64,000 nucleotides of DNA from Solihabitans fulvus (GCF_008386585.1 NZ_VUOB01000031.1:1-64000); one strand, 5' to 3'. Positions 26,264-35,806 are shown, counted from the stretch's first letter. The notes: a model not told the origin generated them from the letters alone. Program-made: numbers and translations.

Positions 26264-28462
26264 GTGCGACAACGACCACCTGGCGGCCTGCGCGCCGCCG
26301 TCACCGTCGGCGTGGCCATCGCGGCGCTGACCGTCTCCGCCGCTGCCGCGATCTCCCCCGCGACCGCCGCGACCCGCCCCGACGGCGGCCCGGTCAAGCC
26401 CGTGGCCACCAACGACCCCGGCGGCAAGCTGGCCAGGACCCCACCGATGGGCTTCAACGACTGGGCCGGCTTCGAGTGCAACAGCCAGATGAACGAGAAG
26501 CTGTTCACCGACACCGCCGACCAGATCGTCAAGCTGGGCCTGGACAAGCTGGGCTACAACTACGTCAACATCGACGACTGCTGGATGCAGCACGACCGTG
26601 ACGCGGCCGGCAACCTCCAGGTCGACGCGGCCCGCTTCCCGCACGGCATGAAGTGGCTCGGCGACTACATCCACGGCAAGGGCCTGAAGTTCGGCACCTA
26701 CGAGGACGCCGGCTACAAGACCTGCCAGGGCGCAGCCGGCAGCTACGGCCACTTCCAGGCCGACGCGAACCTCTACGCCTCCTGGGGCATCGACTACCTC
26801 AAGCTCGACTACTGCTACCAGCCGATGGACGCCTTCCCGGGCAAGACCGCCAGCCAGGTCGCGCAGATCGTCTACCACCAGGCCAGCGAGGCGCTGCTGA
26901 ACACCGGCAGGCCGATGGTGTTCTCCGAGTCGGCGCCGGCCTACGTGTGCTGCACCGGCTCCGACTTCACCGACGAACTGGCCTGGCTGCCTAACGAGGG
27001 CCAGCTCTGGCGCTTCGGCAGCGACATCTACGACGCCTGGCCGAGCGTGCTCCAGAACTACGGCGAGGCCAACACTCCCGGCCTGCCCGCGCACGGCGGT
27101 CCGGGGCACTGGAACGACGCCGACATGCTGGAGATCGGCAACGGCGGCATGACCACGACCGAGTACCAGTCGCAGTTCACCCTCTGGGCGGAGATGGCCT
27201 CGCCGCTGCTGCTGTCGACCAACCTGGCGAAGCTGTCCGCCGAGCAGCTCGCCGTGGTCACCAACCCGGACGTGATCGCGGTCGACCAGGACAAGCTGGG
27301 CGTGCAGGGCTCGATCGTTCAGTCCGGCAACGGTTACGACGTGCTGAGCCGGCCGCTGTCCGGCGGCGACGTCGCGGTGGTGCTGTTCAACAAGGGCGAC
27401 ACCGCGCAGACCATCACCACCACGGGCCAGGCGGTCGGGCTGACCACCGGAGCGCCGTTCGCGCTCAAGGACCTGGTGACCAAGCGGACCACCGCGTCGG
27501 ACGGGATCATCTCGGCCAACGTCGCCCCGCACGGCACCGCGATGTACCGGATCAGCCGGCACGCGCAGAAGAACACCGAGCCGTCCGTCGCCGTGACGGT
27601 CAGCAGCCCGGCCCCCGCGGCCGGCAAGAGCACGCCGGTCACCGTGACCGTGGCCGACAACGGTCCCCGGTCGGTCGAGCGGGTCGCCGTCACGCTCACC
27701 GGGCCGGACGGCTGGTCGGTCAAGGAGAAGGTCGTCGACCTCGGCCGGATCGACTCGGACCGCAGCAAGGCGGCGACCTTCGCCGTCACCGTCCCGCCGC
27801 CACCGCCGGGCAAGGCCGCGAGCACGCTCACCGCGAGCGTCTCCTACCGGTGGGCAGGCGACGGCCGCGACACGGTGCGCGGTCAGGAAACCCTGATCAC
27901 CAACACGCCGTACGCCTCGCTCGCGCAGGCCGCGAACAACGTGGCCATCACCGACGAGTCGAACACCGCGCCAGGCAACTTCGACGGTGACAACGACAGC
28001 TACTCGGCGCAGGCGCTGGCCAAGGCCGGTGCCACACCGGGCGCGACGGTGGCGCACGCCGGCGTGAACTTCACCTGGCCGGCCGCCGCGATCGGCAGCA
28101 ACGACAACGTGAAGGCCGACGGCCAGATCGTCACGCTGTCCGGGCACGGCGCGAGGCTCGCGTTCCTCGGCGCCGAGGCCGGCTCGACCGACGGCACGGT
28201 GACGGTGACCTACACCGACGGCACGTCGAGCACCGGCTCGATCGGCTTCCCGAACTGGTGCTGCGCCGACCAGCACGGCCACGGCGCCGAGCCGGCGATC
28301 ACCACCGACCACCGCAACACGAGGAGCGGCCCGGCCAACTTCGGCACCTCCTACGACGTGTTCTACAAGTCGATGGCGATCGACCCGACCAAGACCGTCG
28401 CGACGGTGACCCTGCCGGTCGCGCCGGAGATCCACGTGTTCGCCGTCAGCATCGCGTCCTGA
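26264..28462 (+). CDS. Secreted GH27 alpha-galactosidase
   Basis: A 732-residue secreted glycoside hydrolase. The signal peptide is near residues 1-36 (ending in AATAATR context). The GH27 barrel starts with TPPMGFNDWAGFECN. The nucleophile Asp is in YLKLDYCY (about 181) and the acid/base Asp in WNDADMLEIGNGG (about 286). A beta-sandwich follows to about 430, then an NEW3-type domain (VAVTVSSPAPAAGKSTPVTV), and a C-terminal jelly-roll domain ending with GNFDGDNDSYSAQAL and EIHVFAVSI. It releases terminal alpha-galactose from plant or microbial oligosaccharides. GTG 26264 is chosen for the AAGGAG five bases upstream. Confidence 0.93.
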   Translation: MRQRPPGGLRAAVTVGVAIAALTVSAAAAISPATAATRPDGGPVKPVATNDPGGKLARTPPMGFNDWAGFECNSQMNEKLFTDTADQIVKLGLDKLGYNYVNIDDCWMQHDRDAAGNLQVDAARFPHGMKWLGDYIHGKGLKFGTYEDAGYKTCQGAAGSYGHFQADANLYASWGIDYLKLDYCYQPMDAFPGKTASQVAQIVYHQASEALLNTGRPMVFSESAPAYVCCTGSDFTDELAWLPNEGQLWRFGSDIYDAWPSVLQNYGEANTPGLPAHGGPGHWNDADMLEIGNGGMTTTEYQSQFTLWAEMASPLLLSTNLAKLSAEQLAVVTNPDVIAVDQDKLGVQGSIVQSGNGYDVLSRPLSGGDVAVVLFNKGDTAQTITTTGQAVGLTTGAPFALKDLVTKRTTASDGIISANVAPHGTAMYRISRHAQKNTEPSVAVTVSSPAPAAGKSTPVTVTVADNGPRSVERVAVTLTGPDGWSVKEKVVDLGRIDSDRSKAATFAVTVPPPPPGKAASTLTASVSYRWAGDGRDTVRGQETLITNTPYASLAQAANNVAITDESNTAPGNFDGDNDSYSAQALAKAGATPGATVAHAGVNFTWPAAAIGSNDNVKADGQIVTLSGHGARLAFLGAEAGSTDGTVTVTYTDGTSSTGSIGFPNWCCADQHGHGAEPAITTDHRNTRSGPANFGTSYDVFYKSMAIDPTKTVATVTLPVAPEIHVFAVSIAS

Positions 28463-28482
28463 CCAGCTGACTCCGCCGCACC

Positions 28483-28527
28483 GCCCGTGCGGGAAACCGT
28501 TGCCACGGCACGGTTTCCCGCACGGGC
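28483..28527. terminator. Perfect bidirectional terminator
   Basis: An 18-bp perfect inverted repeat (GCCCGTGCGGGAAACCGT at 28483-28500 and its complement at 28510-28527, loop 9) lies between the convergent alpha-galactosidase and FtsX-type permease genes. The A/T-rich centre of the stem gives a run of T on both transcripts. Confidence 0.8.
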
Positions 28528-28532
28528 GCGGG

Positions 28533-30986
28533 CTACTCGCCGACGCCGATCGCGTCCGTCGGCCTGGTCCGCAGCGCCAGCGCGGCCGGCAGCGCCGTAG
28601 CCACCAGAGCCAGCGCGGCGGCCACGGCGACGACGGACAGGTAGCTCGGCAGCGGCACGTACGGCGTCGGCATGCCGGTCATCCCCGTGCTGTACGCCCA
28701 CAGGGTCGCCAGCGCGACCGCCGTGCCGAGCACCGTCGCGATCAGCGCGACCGTGCCGGCCTCCCACGCGAGCATCCGCAGCACCTGCCGCCGCGTGGTG
28801 CCGACCAGCCGGAGCAGACCGAACTCCCGCGAGCGCCCCAGCGTCGACATGGTCAGCGAGTTCACCACGGAGATCGCGGCGAAGCCGACGATCAGCCCGA
28901 GCGCCACGTAGTTGACCGCGGTGCCGCCGTCGGAACTCGCGCTGACGGCCGTGATCCGGTCGAGCACGGCGACGCCGGGCTCGCCGCGCAGCGCCCCCAC
29001 CAGCGTGGCCCGGTCCACGGTCGGCGCGGCGACCAGGACGGAGTCGTTCAGCGGCACGTCGACGTGCCTGGCGACGAGGTCGTGCGCGAGCGTCAGGTCG
29101 CCGAACCCGAGCCCCCTGCCATAGACCGCGACGACCCGCAGGGTCACCGGGGTCCCGTCGGCGAGCGACAGCGGGACGTCGTCGCCGAGCCCCGGGCCGA
29201 GACCCTCGCGCACGGCGACGGTGTCCTCGGCCAGCCGGTCGATCGATCCGGCGCGCACGTCGAGGTCAAGGGTCTGCGACAGGCCGGCCGGGGTGACGGC
29301 CTGCGCGCTGTGCGAGGTGACGCCGGTCCACACGGTCGTATGCAGCACCTCGGTGACCGCGCGCACCCCGGGCAGCCACCGCACGTCCTCGGCCGCCCCC
29401 GACCCGATCCTCGTGCCGAGCACGTAGTCGGCGCGGTTGCCGGCCAACGCCTCGGCGCCGCGCGCGTGCGCCATCGTGGTCTGCGCGAACAGCAGCGTGC
29501 ACGCCATGCCCACCATCAGGCTCAGCGACGTGACGACACCGGCCAGCCTGCGCGCGTCGGTGCGGAGGTTCGCGGCGGCGAGCCAGCCGCCGATCCGCGA
29601 CAGCCGCAGCGCAGGACCAAGCGCCGCAACGGTTCCGCGCGCGATCGGCGGGCCGAGCAGCGCCACCGCCGTGATCCACACCAGCGTGGTCACCGGGGTC
29701 AGCGGGCCGGAGCCCCTCTCCGTCCTGATCGTCGACAGCAGCACCGTCATCACCACGCCGCCGGCCAGCGCCACCGCCCCGGCCGCGAGCCGGAGCACCG
29801 GAACCCTCGGCGGGGTCATGGCGGCGTCGCCGAGCGCCTCGACCGGGCGGATCGCGGCGATCCTCCTCGCGGACACCCGCGCCGCGGCCCAGGCCGCCGC
29901 CAGGGTGGCAGCCACGGCGACCAGCGGCGGGAACGGGCCGACCACCAGCGGCAGGTTCACCGGGATCGCGCCGAGGCCGGCGAACGTGTCGCGCAGCCAG
30001 AACGCGAGGCCGATCCCGGCGGCCGCGCCGAGCGTGCCGGCGACCGCGCTGACGACCAGCGCCTCGCCGCCGATCATGGCGCGGATCTGCCGAGGCGTCG
30101 CGGCGATGGCGCGCAACAGGGCCAGTTCGCGCTGCCGCCGCTGTCCGGAGAGCGCGAAGGTGCCGGCCACGACGAGGACCGCCACCAGCAGCGAGGTGCC
30201 GCCGAGGGCAGCGCCCATGCTGATCAGCCTGGTCCGCGCGGTGTCCGCGCCGGGGAACTCGACCCTGCCCCGCTCGTCGCCGGTGAACACCGAGGCTGCG
30301 GTGCCGCGCAGCGCGTCGACGACGGCGGGCGCGACGCCGGCCGGATACACGCCGATCGCGCTGTACTGCCCGTCGTGCCCGGCGAGCCTGCGCGCCTCGG
30401 CGGTGCCGAAGAACACCGTCGACTGGTGCGGCAGGCTCTGCGCGGTCACGCCGACGACCCGGTAGACGCCCGTCCCCGCGGGGGTCCGCAGTGGTGTCGT
30501 CGCGCCGACGGCCAACCGCGCCGCCGCGTCGACGACGATCTCCCCGTCGGCCTCCGGCGCGCGGCCCGAGGCGAGCGTGAAGGGAGTGAGCGCGGCGGAC
30601 TCCCAGCCGTGGCCCCACGATTCGGCGCCCGGGGCGGCGCCGACGGCCGCGGGGAGGTCGACCTCGGTGACGACCGACCGCACCCCCGGCACGGCCCGGA
30701 GCCGGTCCGCGACCGAGGCGGCCACCCAGGCGCGGTCGCCCAGCGGCTTGGTCTTGGTCTTCGTCGAGGTCGAGGACTTCCGCTCCTCGGCGCGGACGTC
30801 CTGGTCGCCGGAGACGATGACCGGGGCGCCGACATAGCGTTCCGGCTCGACGACGCCGCGCAGCCCGGTGTCCATCAGCATGCCGCAGGAGCTGACGAGC
30901 GCGGCCGCGCAGAACAGGCCGACGAACGCCCCGACGAAGCCGGCCTTGCGGTGCCGGAGCGTGCTCAGCGCGAGACCCAGCATCAT
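28533..30986 (-). CDS. FtsX/MacB-type ABC transporter permease
   Basis: An 817-residue permease with two FtsX domains and about ten membrane helices. The first FtsX block is near the middle (ALLRAIAATPRQIRAMIGGEAL) and the second near the C-terminus (FGLLRLVGTTRRQVLRMLAWEA). Large extracytoplasmic loops lie between helices. Such exporters in Gram-positives mediate resistance to or release of lipophilic or peptide compounds. The ATG at 30986 overlaps the stop of the ATPase gene by four bases (ATGA). With the neighbouring ATPase, response regulator and sensor kinase it forms a typical self-sensing export module. Confidence 0.88.
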   Translation of the reverse strand: MMLGLALSTLRHRKAGFVGAFVGLFCAAALVSSCGMLMDTGLRGVVEPERYVGAPVIVSGDQDVRAEERKSSTSTKTKTKPLGDRAWVAASVADRLRAVPGVRSVVTEVDLPAAVGAAPGAESWGHGWESAALTPFTLASGRAPEADGEIVVDAAARLAVGATTPLRTPAGTGVYRVVGVTAQSLPHQSTVFFGTAEARRLAGHDGQYSAIGVYPAGVAPAVVDALRGTAASVFTGDERGRVEFPGADTARTRLISMGAALGGTSLLVAVLVVAGTFALSGQRRQRELALLRAIAATPRQIRAMIGGEALVVSAVAGTLGAAAGIGLAFWLRDTFAGLGAIPVNLPLVVGPFPPLVAVAATLAAAWAAARVSARRIAAIRPVEALGDAAMTPPRVPVLRLAAGAVALAGGVVMTVLLSTIRTERGSGPLTPVTTLVWITAVALLGPPIARGTVAALGPALRLSRIGGWLAAANLRTDARRLAGVVTSLSLMVGMACTLLFAQTTMAHARGAEALAGNRADYVLGTRIGSGAAEDVRWLPGVRAVTEVLHTTVWTGVTSHSAQAVTPAGLSQTLDLDVRAGSIDRLAEDTVAVREGLGPGLGDDVPLSLADGTPVTLRVVAVYGRGLGFGDLTLAHDLVARHVDVPLNDSVLVAAPTVDRATLVGALRGEPGVAVLDRITAVSASSDGGTAVNYVALGLIVGFAAISVVNSLTMSTLGRSREFGLLRLVGTTRRQVLRMLAWEAGTVALIATVLGTAVALATLWAYSTGMTGMPTPYVPLPSYLSVVAVAAALALVATALPAALALRTRPTDAIGVGE

Positions 30987-31717
30987 CGGACCCACGCACC
31001 CAACCGCGTCATGCGGTCCGCGACGGCGACCGGCGACGGCGCGGCCATGGTGTCGACGATGTGGCCGTCCGCCAGGAACAGCACGGTGTCCGCGTAGGAG
31101 GCGGCGACCGGGTCGTGCGTCACCATCACCACGGTCTGGCCCAGCTGGTCGACGGTTTCCCGCAGCAGCGTCAGCACGTCCCGCGCCGTCATCGTGTCAA
31201 GGGCGCCGGTCGGCTCGTCCCCGAACACCACCTCGGGGCGGGTCACCAACGCCCTGGCGATCGCGACCCGCTGCTGCTGGCCGCCGGAGAGCTGCGCTGG
31301 CCGGTGGTCGGCCCGGTCGGCGAGCCCGACCCTGGCGAGGATGCCGGCCAGCCACGGCCGGTCGACGGGTGTGCCGGCGAGCCGCAGCGGCAGGGTGATG
31401 TTCTGCGTGACGGTCAACGAGGGCACCAGGTTGAACGCCTGGAAGACGAACCCGATCCGCGCCCTGCGCAGCACCGTCAGCTGCGTCTCGCTCATGGTGG
31501 CCAGTTCCGTGCCGCCGAGCCGGACCGACCCCGCGGTCGGCCGGTCCAGCCCGGCCGCGCAGTGCAGGAACGTGCTCTTGCCCGAGCCGGACGGCCCCAT
31601 CACGGCGGTGAAGCCGCCCCGTGGCAGCCCGATCGAGACCTCCCGCAGGGCCGCGACCGCGTTCCTGCCCTTGCCGTACACCTTGCTCACCACGTCCATG
31701 GTGACCGCGTCTGTCAT
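30983..31717 (-). CDS. ABC transporter ATP-binding protein (LolD/MacB type)
   Basis: About 244 residues. Walker A is GPSGSGKST, Q-loop FVFQAFNLVPSLTV, signature LSGGQQQRV, Walker B VVFGDEPTGALD and H-loop MVTHD; all belong to the LolD/MacB subfamily. It drives the FtsX-type permease that overlaps its 3' end. The ATG at 31717 is taken as start; a GTG three codons earlier (31726) is possible. The gene is divergent from the response regulator and shares with it a long palindrome. Confidence 0.9.
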   Translation of the reverse strand: MTDAVTMDVVSKVYGKGRNAVAALREVSIGLPRGGFTAVMGPSGSGKSTFLHCAAGLDRPTAGSVRLGGTELATMSETQLTVLRRARIGFVFQAFNLVPSLTVTQNITLPLRLAGTPVDRPWLAGILARVGLADRADHRPAQLSGGQQQRVAIARALVTRPEVVFGDEPTGALDTMTARDVLTLLRETVDQLGQTVVMVTHDPVAASYADTVLFLADGHIVDTMAAPSPVAVADRMTRLGAWVR

Positions 31718-31757
31718 GCCGTTCACTCTGCTGACCTGCGGCTTCGCCCGACACAGA

Positions 31758-31806
31758 CGCCGTCATCGATCACCCGTGACCTCGTCATGGGTGATCGATG
31801 ACGGCG
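31758..31806. promoter_or_regulatory. 18-bp perfect inverted repeat between exporter and regulator
   Basis: CGCCGTCATCGATCACCC (31758-31775) and its exact complement (31789-31806) are separated by 13 bases in the divergent region of the ABC exporter and the response regulator. It is a strong candidate operator for the regulator, controlling both directions. Transcribed, it could also form a hairpin. Confidence 0.65.
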
Positions 31807-31832
31807 CGGGGCGGCAATGGTACGAATGGCCG

Positions 31833-32438
31833 GTGATCCGCCTACTGATCGCCGAGGACCAGCACATCGTGCGAGGCGCCCTGGTGGCGCTGCTCAACCT
31901 GGAGGACGACCTGGAGGTCGTCGCCGAGACCGGCTCCGGGGCCGACGTGCCGCCGCTGGCGCTGGCGCACACCCCGGACGTGGCGGTCCTGGACATCGAC
32001 ATGCCGGGCATGGACGGGCTGTCCGCCGCGGCCGCCCTGCGCGAGCGGCTGCCGGCCTGCCGCGTGCTGTTGCTGACCGGGCACGGGAAACCGGGTCACC
32101 TGCGCAGGGCGTTGGCCGCACAGGTGAACGGGTTCCTGTTGAAGACGGCGCCGCTGGACGACCTGACGGCCGCGATCCGAACCGTCGCGGCGGGCGGCCG
32201 GGTGCTCGACCCGAGCCTCGCCGTCACCGCGTGGGACCTCGCCGACAACCCGCTCACCCCGCGCGAGAAGGACGTGCTCACGTTGACCGCGGGCGGCGCA
32301 GAGGCTCCGGAGATCGCCGCCGAGCTGTTCCTGTCGGCCGGCACAGTCCGCAACCACCTGACGGCGATCGTCGGGAAGCTCAACGCCCGCAACCGAACCG
32401 ACGCGGTCCGCATCGCCAGGGAGGCCGGCTGGATCTAG
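31833..32438 (+). CDS. LuxR-family response regulator of the exporter module
   Basis: A 201-residue regulator starting IRLLIAEDQHIVRGAL. It carries the acidic ED pair, phospho-acceptor Asp54 (VAVLDIDMPG), the conserved Lys in FLLKTAP and a C-terminal LuxR HTH (PLTPREKDVLTLTAGG; LSAGTVRNHLTAIVGKL). GTG 33 bases into this region (31833) begins the receiver domain; no strong Shine-Dalgarno is seen. It is convergent with, and 24 bases from, the tandem histidine kinase. Confidence 0.9.
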   Translation: MIRLLIAEDQHIVRGALVALLNLEDDLEVVAETGSGADVPPLALAHTPDVAVLDIDMPGMDGLSAAAALRERLPACRVLLLTGHGKPGHLRRALAAQVNGFLLKTAPLDDLTAAIRTVAAGGRVLDPSLAVTAWDLADNPLTPREKDVLTLTAGGAEAPEIAAELFLSAGTVRNHLTAIVGKLNARNRTDAVRIAREAGWI

Positions 32439-32462
32439 GGGGCGGCCCGTGTAAGACACCTC

Positions 32463-34673
32463 CTAGGCCGTATCCCCCAGTTCACTCTCCTGCTGCGCGG
32501 GGGATTCCATCGGTTGCCGTGCCGCGACTTCCGCCGACAGCCGGAACCAGCCGTCCCCGTCGGCCCGCGCGACGAGCGTCCCGCCGAGCGCCGCGAGCCG
32601 GGTGGTCAGGTTGCCGATGCCGGCACCCGGCGCGCTCGTCCCGCCGGACGCCCCGTCGTTCTCGACAGTCAGCCGCACCGAGCCGGGCAGGGCCGAGACC
32701 GCGATGCGGCAGTGCCTGGCCGCGCTGTGCCGCAACACGTTCGTCACCGCCTCGCGCAGGACGACGCTCAGCACGGTGTCCACCGGCTCGGCGATCGGGT
32801 CGGCCGGCGACTCCACCTTGACCGCGACCCCGGCGGCAGCCAGCACCGACCGGACGGAGTCCAGCTCGACCCGCAGTGACATGGTCGAATCGCCACCGGT
32901 CACCGTCCGCATGTCGGACCTGGCGCGCTCGGCCATCAGCAGCACGTCGTCGAGTTCGGCCCGTGCCCTTGCTTGATCCCTGCCGAACAAGCGCTTGGCC
33001 AACTCGCACTTGAGCAGGATCGCGGCGAGGGTGTGGCCGAGCAGGTCGTGCAGGTCGCGGGCCGCCCGCAGCCGCTCCTGGACCACCGCAGCCCGCGCCA
33101 GCCGCTCGCCGGCCGCCTGCAACTCGTCGACGAGCTGGGCGAGCCGGACGAGCCCGTAGACGATCAGCCCGGTCACCAACGCGCTGACGGTCGAGTTGAG
33201 GATGACCGGAACGCCCTCGCCGAACGCCCAGGCCAGCGCGCCGAGGCTGAGCATCAGCACGGCGACCAGGAGCCACGACGCGATCGCCGGCAGGGCGACG
33301 AGCAGCGACCCGGCGAGACCGCCCGCGATGCCGCCCCACGCCTTGCCGAGCCACAGGATCGGCAGGTAGCTCAGCGCCGCCTGGGCGATCAGCGCGGCGA
33401 CCCACCAGCTCGGCCGCCCGGCCGACGGCCGGCGCGCCCACCTGACCTGGAGGACGCAGATCGCGGCCAGGAACGCCACGGCGACCGGCAGTTGCCGGAG
33501 CTGGACCTGCGACAGCACCCTGACGGAGAACGCCGCCAGCACCACCACGAGCACGCCGACGGACTGCCGGTACGCGGCCGCGCCGACCCGCGACACCGAC
33601 TCCGAGGGTGGTGGGTCCGCCGCGATGGTGACCTCGACCGCGAAGCGGCCGCCCGGCTGGAGTCCGGCCGTCAGCCGGCCGCCGGCCTCGGCCACCCGCG
33701 CCGCCAGCTCCTCCAGCGCGCCGATGCCGTCCGCCGCGGTCGGCACGCCGTCGTTGGTGACCAGCAGCACGAGCTGGCCGTTCCGCTCGGCGGTCTCGAT
33801 CTCGCAGTACCGGGCCGTGCCGCGCCGCACCACGTCGGTGACGGCCTCGCGGAGCACCGTCGCCAGCAGCGCCTCGGCCGGACCGAGGGGTTCGGTGTGG
33901 CCGACGCGCACCCGCGCCTCGATCCCGGCGGCCGACAGCAGCGCGCGGGCGCTGGTCGCCTCCGGCGCCAACGACAGGCTGCGGAACTCGGCGGCGGCCC
34001 GGCGGGCGACCGCGAGGGATTCCCTGGTGACCCGCAGGATCTCGTCGATCGCGCCTGGTCGGTCCGGCGGCTGCGCGGTGATCGCGGCCAGGCCGTCGCC
34101 GAGACCCCTGGTCAGCTCGGCGGCGATCCGCAGGCGCTCCTCGGCCACGGCGGACATGGCCAGCGCGAGCCGCGCGGTCGACACCTCCGCGACGCGGTCC
34201 GCCAGCGTGGTGAGGCTGTAGACGACGAGCGCGATCAGGGCCGCCGTGATCGCGACGTCGGCGGCGCCGGGGGTGAACCCAGCGCGCACCACCGCGACCG
34301 TGACGGCACCGCCGACCACCAGCACGGCGAGCGGGGCCGCGTCCAGGAGCAGCAGCGCGGCGGCCGGAAAACCCAGCAGGGAGGCCGACATGCCGAACGG
34401 CAGCACCGCCAGACCGGCCAGCGCCGTCTGGGCGAGGACCGGCCATGGGCCGAGGCGTCGGCGCGATCCCGGCCGCAGGTGGAGGAGGTGCAGCGCGATG
34501 GTCGACACCGTGCACGCGACGGCGCCGAGGGCGGTGCCGCCCCCGCGCGGGCCGCCGAGCGCGGCGAGCGAGTAGATGCCGGCGAAGCTCGCGAGCACGA
34601 GGCCGACGATGACCCGCGCGGTCCTCGGCGCCAGGCCGATCCTGGTCGGCGACGCGCTCGTCCGGAACACCAC
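32463..34673 (-). CDS. Tandem histidine kinase: degenerate kinase fused to active kinase
   Basis: A 736-residue protein made of two similar halves. Each half has a membrane region, a HisKA_3-like helix and a HATPase_c-like domain. The second half is canonical: RAARDLHDLLGHTLAAI with His542 and N-box LREAVTNVLRHSAA. In the first half the equivalent helix reads IAAELTRGLGDGLAAI, with Thr188 where the His should be, and the N-box reads LREAVTDVVRRGTA, with Asp in place of the Mg-binding Asn. The first module is therefore probably a pseudokinase that acts as sensor or dimerisation partner. It presumably phosphorylates the convergent response regulator. GTG 34673 or GTG 34670 starts the gene. Confidence 0.85.
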   Translation of the reverse strand: MVFRTSASPTRIGLAPRTARVIVGLVLASFAGIYSLAALGGPRGGGTALGAVACTVSTIALHLLHLRPGSRRRLGPWPVLAQTALAGLAVLPFGMSASLLGFPAAALLLLDAAPLAVLVVGGAVTVAVVRAGFTPGAADVAITAALIALVVYSLTTLADRVAEVSTARLALAMSAVAEERLRIAAELTRGLGDGLAAITAQPPDRPGAIDEILRVTRESLAVARRAAAEFRSLSLAPEATSARALLSAAGIEARVRVGHTEPLGPAEALLATVLREAVTDVVRRGTARYCEIETAERNGQLVLLVTNDGVPTAADGIGALEELAARVAEAGGRLTAGLQPGGRFAVEVTIAADPPPSESVSRVGAAAYRQSVGVLVVVLAAFSVRVLSQVQLRQLPVAVAFLAAICVLQVRWARRPSAGRPSWWVAALIAQAALSYLPILWLGKAWGGIAGGLAGSLLVALPAIASWLLVAVLMLSLGALAWAFGEGVPVILNSTVSALVTGLIVYGLVRLAQLVDELQAAGERLARAAVVQERLRAARDLHDLLGHTLAAILLKCELAKRLFGRDQARARAELDDVLLMAERARSDMRTVTGGDSTMSLRVELDSVRSVLAAAGVAVKVESPADPIAEPVDTVLSVVLREAVTNVLRHSAARHCRIAVSALPGSVRLTVENDGASGGTSAPGAGIGNLTTRLAALGGTLVARADGDGWFRLSAEVAARQPMESPAQQESELGDTA

Positions 34674-34764
34674 GCCCCCCGATCAGCCGGCCACCGCACA
34701 CCGCGCGAGGTGCGGTGCCGCCGCCGTCCCCCGGGCCGCGTCTGGGTGGGAGCCTATATAGGCG

Positions 34765-35146
34765 CGGTCAGTGGTTCGTCGGCGGTCGCTCGGACCATGG
34801 CAGCGTCGGTGGGCCGCGGACCGGCTCCCGCACAACGCCTCGCCGACCACTTCGTCGGCACGGCGGTAGATGCCGCGTCGAAGCGGGAATCCGTACAACC
34901 AGAACCGCCGACCCACCAACAGCCGCTCGAACCACAGCGGCATCAGCACGCCGTGCACCGACTCCTGCACAACACCACACCGACCACATCGCCGACACAA
35001 CACCGAATGCCGCGTCGAAGCGGAAATCCATGGAACCAGGACCATCGACCCACCAGCAACCGCTCGAACCACGGCAGCATCAGCACGCCGTGGACTCGCT
35101 CCTGCACAACACCTCACCGACTACTTCGTCGGCACGGCACCGGATT
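34765..35146. repeat. 137-bp direct tandem repeat, about 2.8 copies
   Basis: Three diverged copies with an exact 137-base period. The box (C/T)CGCTCG(A/G)ACCA begins at 34786, 34923 and 35060. The box CTCC(T/C)GCACAAC begins at 34825, 34962 and 35099. The last copy enters the 3' end of the TetR gene, including its stop codon (35121-35123). The first copy carries a change of that stop to TGG. It looks like a tandem duplication of the TetR 3' end plus downstream DNA. It fills the 447-base gap between the tandem kinase and the TetR gene; no gene is seen in it. Confidence 0.85.
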
Positions 35147-35792
35147 CGGCTGGTGTGCGGTCCTCGGGCGCGATCAGCGTTGCGACCGCGGCACAGAGCA
35201 GCCGAACGCTTCGCGCGAACTTCTCGTCCGCGTCGAATGCCAGGCCGGCGGCGATGGTCCGAGGGAACCTCCGGTACAGCTCGGCCGCCTCCTTCGCGCT
35301 GACCGTCGGGGTGACCGACTCGCTCTGCTCCTGCAACACGAATCCCGTGACGTGGCTGAGGATCGTGTCGGCGGCGATGCCCCGGTCCTCGTCCGGCACC
35401 CCGGCGTCGGACAGGGTCAGCAGCAGCCGTTCCATCAGCGACAGGGCGCCGACGCTGAGCACCGTCGGACTGTGCGCGAGCAGCAGCGCGGCGCCGGGGT
35501 GCGGCTGGATGCTCCGCCGCAGCGAGGAGGCCTGGGCCTCGAGCCTGGCCCGCCAGTCGCGCGGGTCGGGCAGGGCGGCGAGCGCGGCGGTGCCGGCGTC
35601 GTACGCCTGCCTGGCCACCCGGTCCGCCATGAGCTGGAGCAGGGCGTTCTTGTTCTTCACGTGGTAGTAGAGGCTGCCGGCCTGCGCGTCGAGCCGCTCG
35701 GCCACCTGTCGCATGGACAGCGCGTGATAGCCGCCCTCGGCGAAGATCTCCATGCCCGCGTCGATGATGCGCTCTGCGGTCAGCTTCACCAC
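35121..35792 (-). CDS. TetR-family transcriptional regulator (TetR_C type)
   Basis: A 223-residue repressor. The N-terminal HTH reads IIDAGMEIFAEGGYHALSMRQVAERL, then AQAGSLYYHVKNKNALLQLM. The C-terminal ligand domain resembles the TetR class C domain, with VLSHVTGFVLQE-like helix TILSHVTGFVLQEQ. It is divergent from the rhomboid-like gene with a dyad between them. The last 25 bases lie in the 137-bp repeat. Confidence 0.9.
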   Translation of the reverse strand: MVKLTAERIIDAGMEIFAEGGYHALSMRQVAERLDAQAGSLYYHVKNKNALLQLMADRVARQAYDAGTAALAALPDPRDWRARLEAQASSLRRSIQPHPGAALLLAHSPTVLSVGALSLMERLLLTLSDAGVPDEDRGIAADTILSHVTGFVLQEQSESVTPTVSAKEAAELYRRFPRTIAAGLAFDADEKFARSVRLLCAAVATLIAPEDRTPAESGAVPTK

Positions 35793-35806
35793 CCAAGCGT
35801 ATCGAG

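Noticed and set aside
34765..35146. CRISPR array or IS element for the 137-bp repeat
   Set aside because: Unit is long, contiguous, without spacers, terminal inverted repeats or transposase; tandem duplication explains it better.
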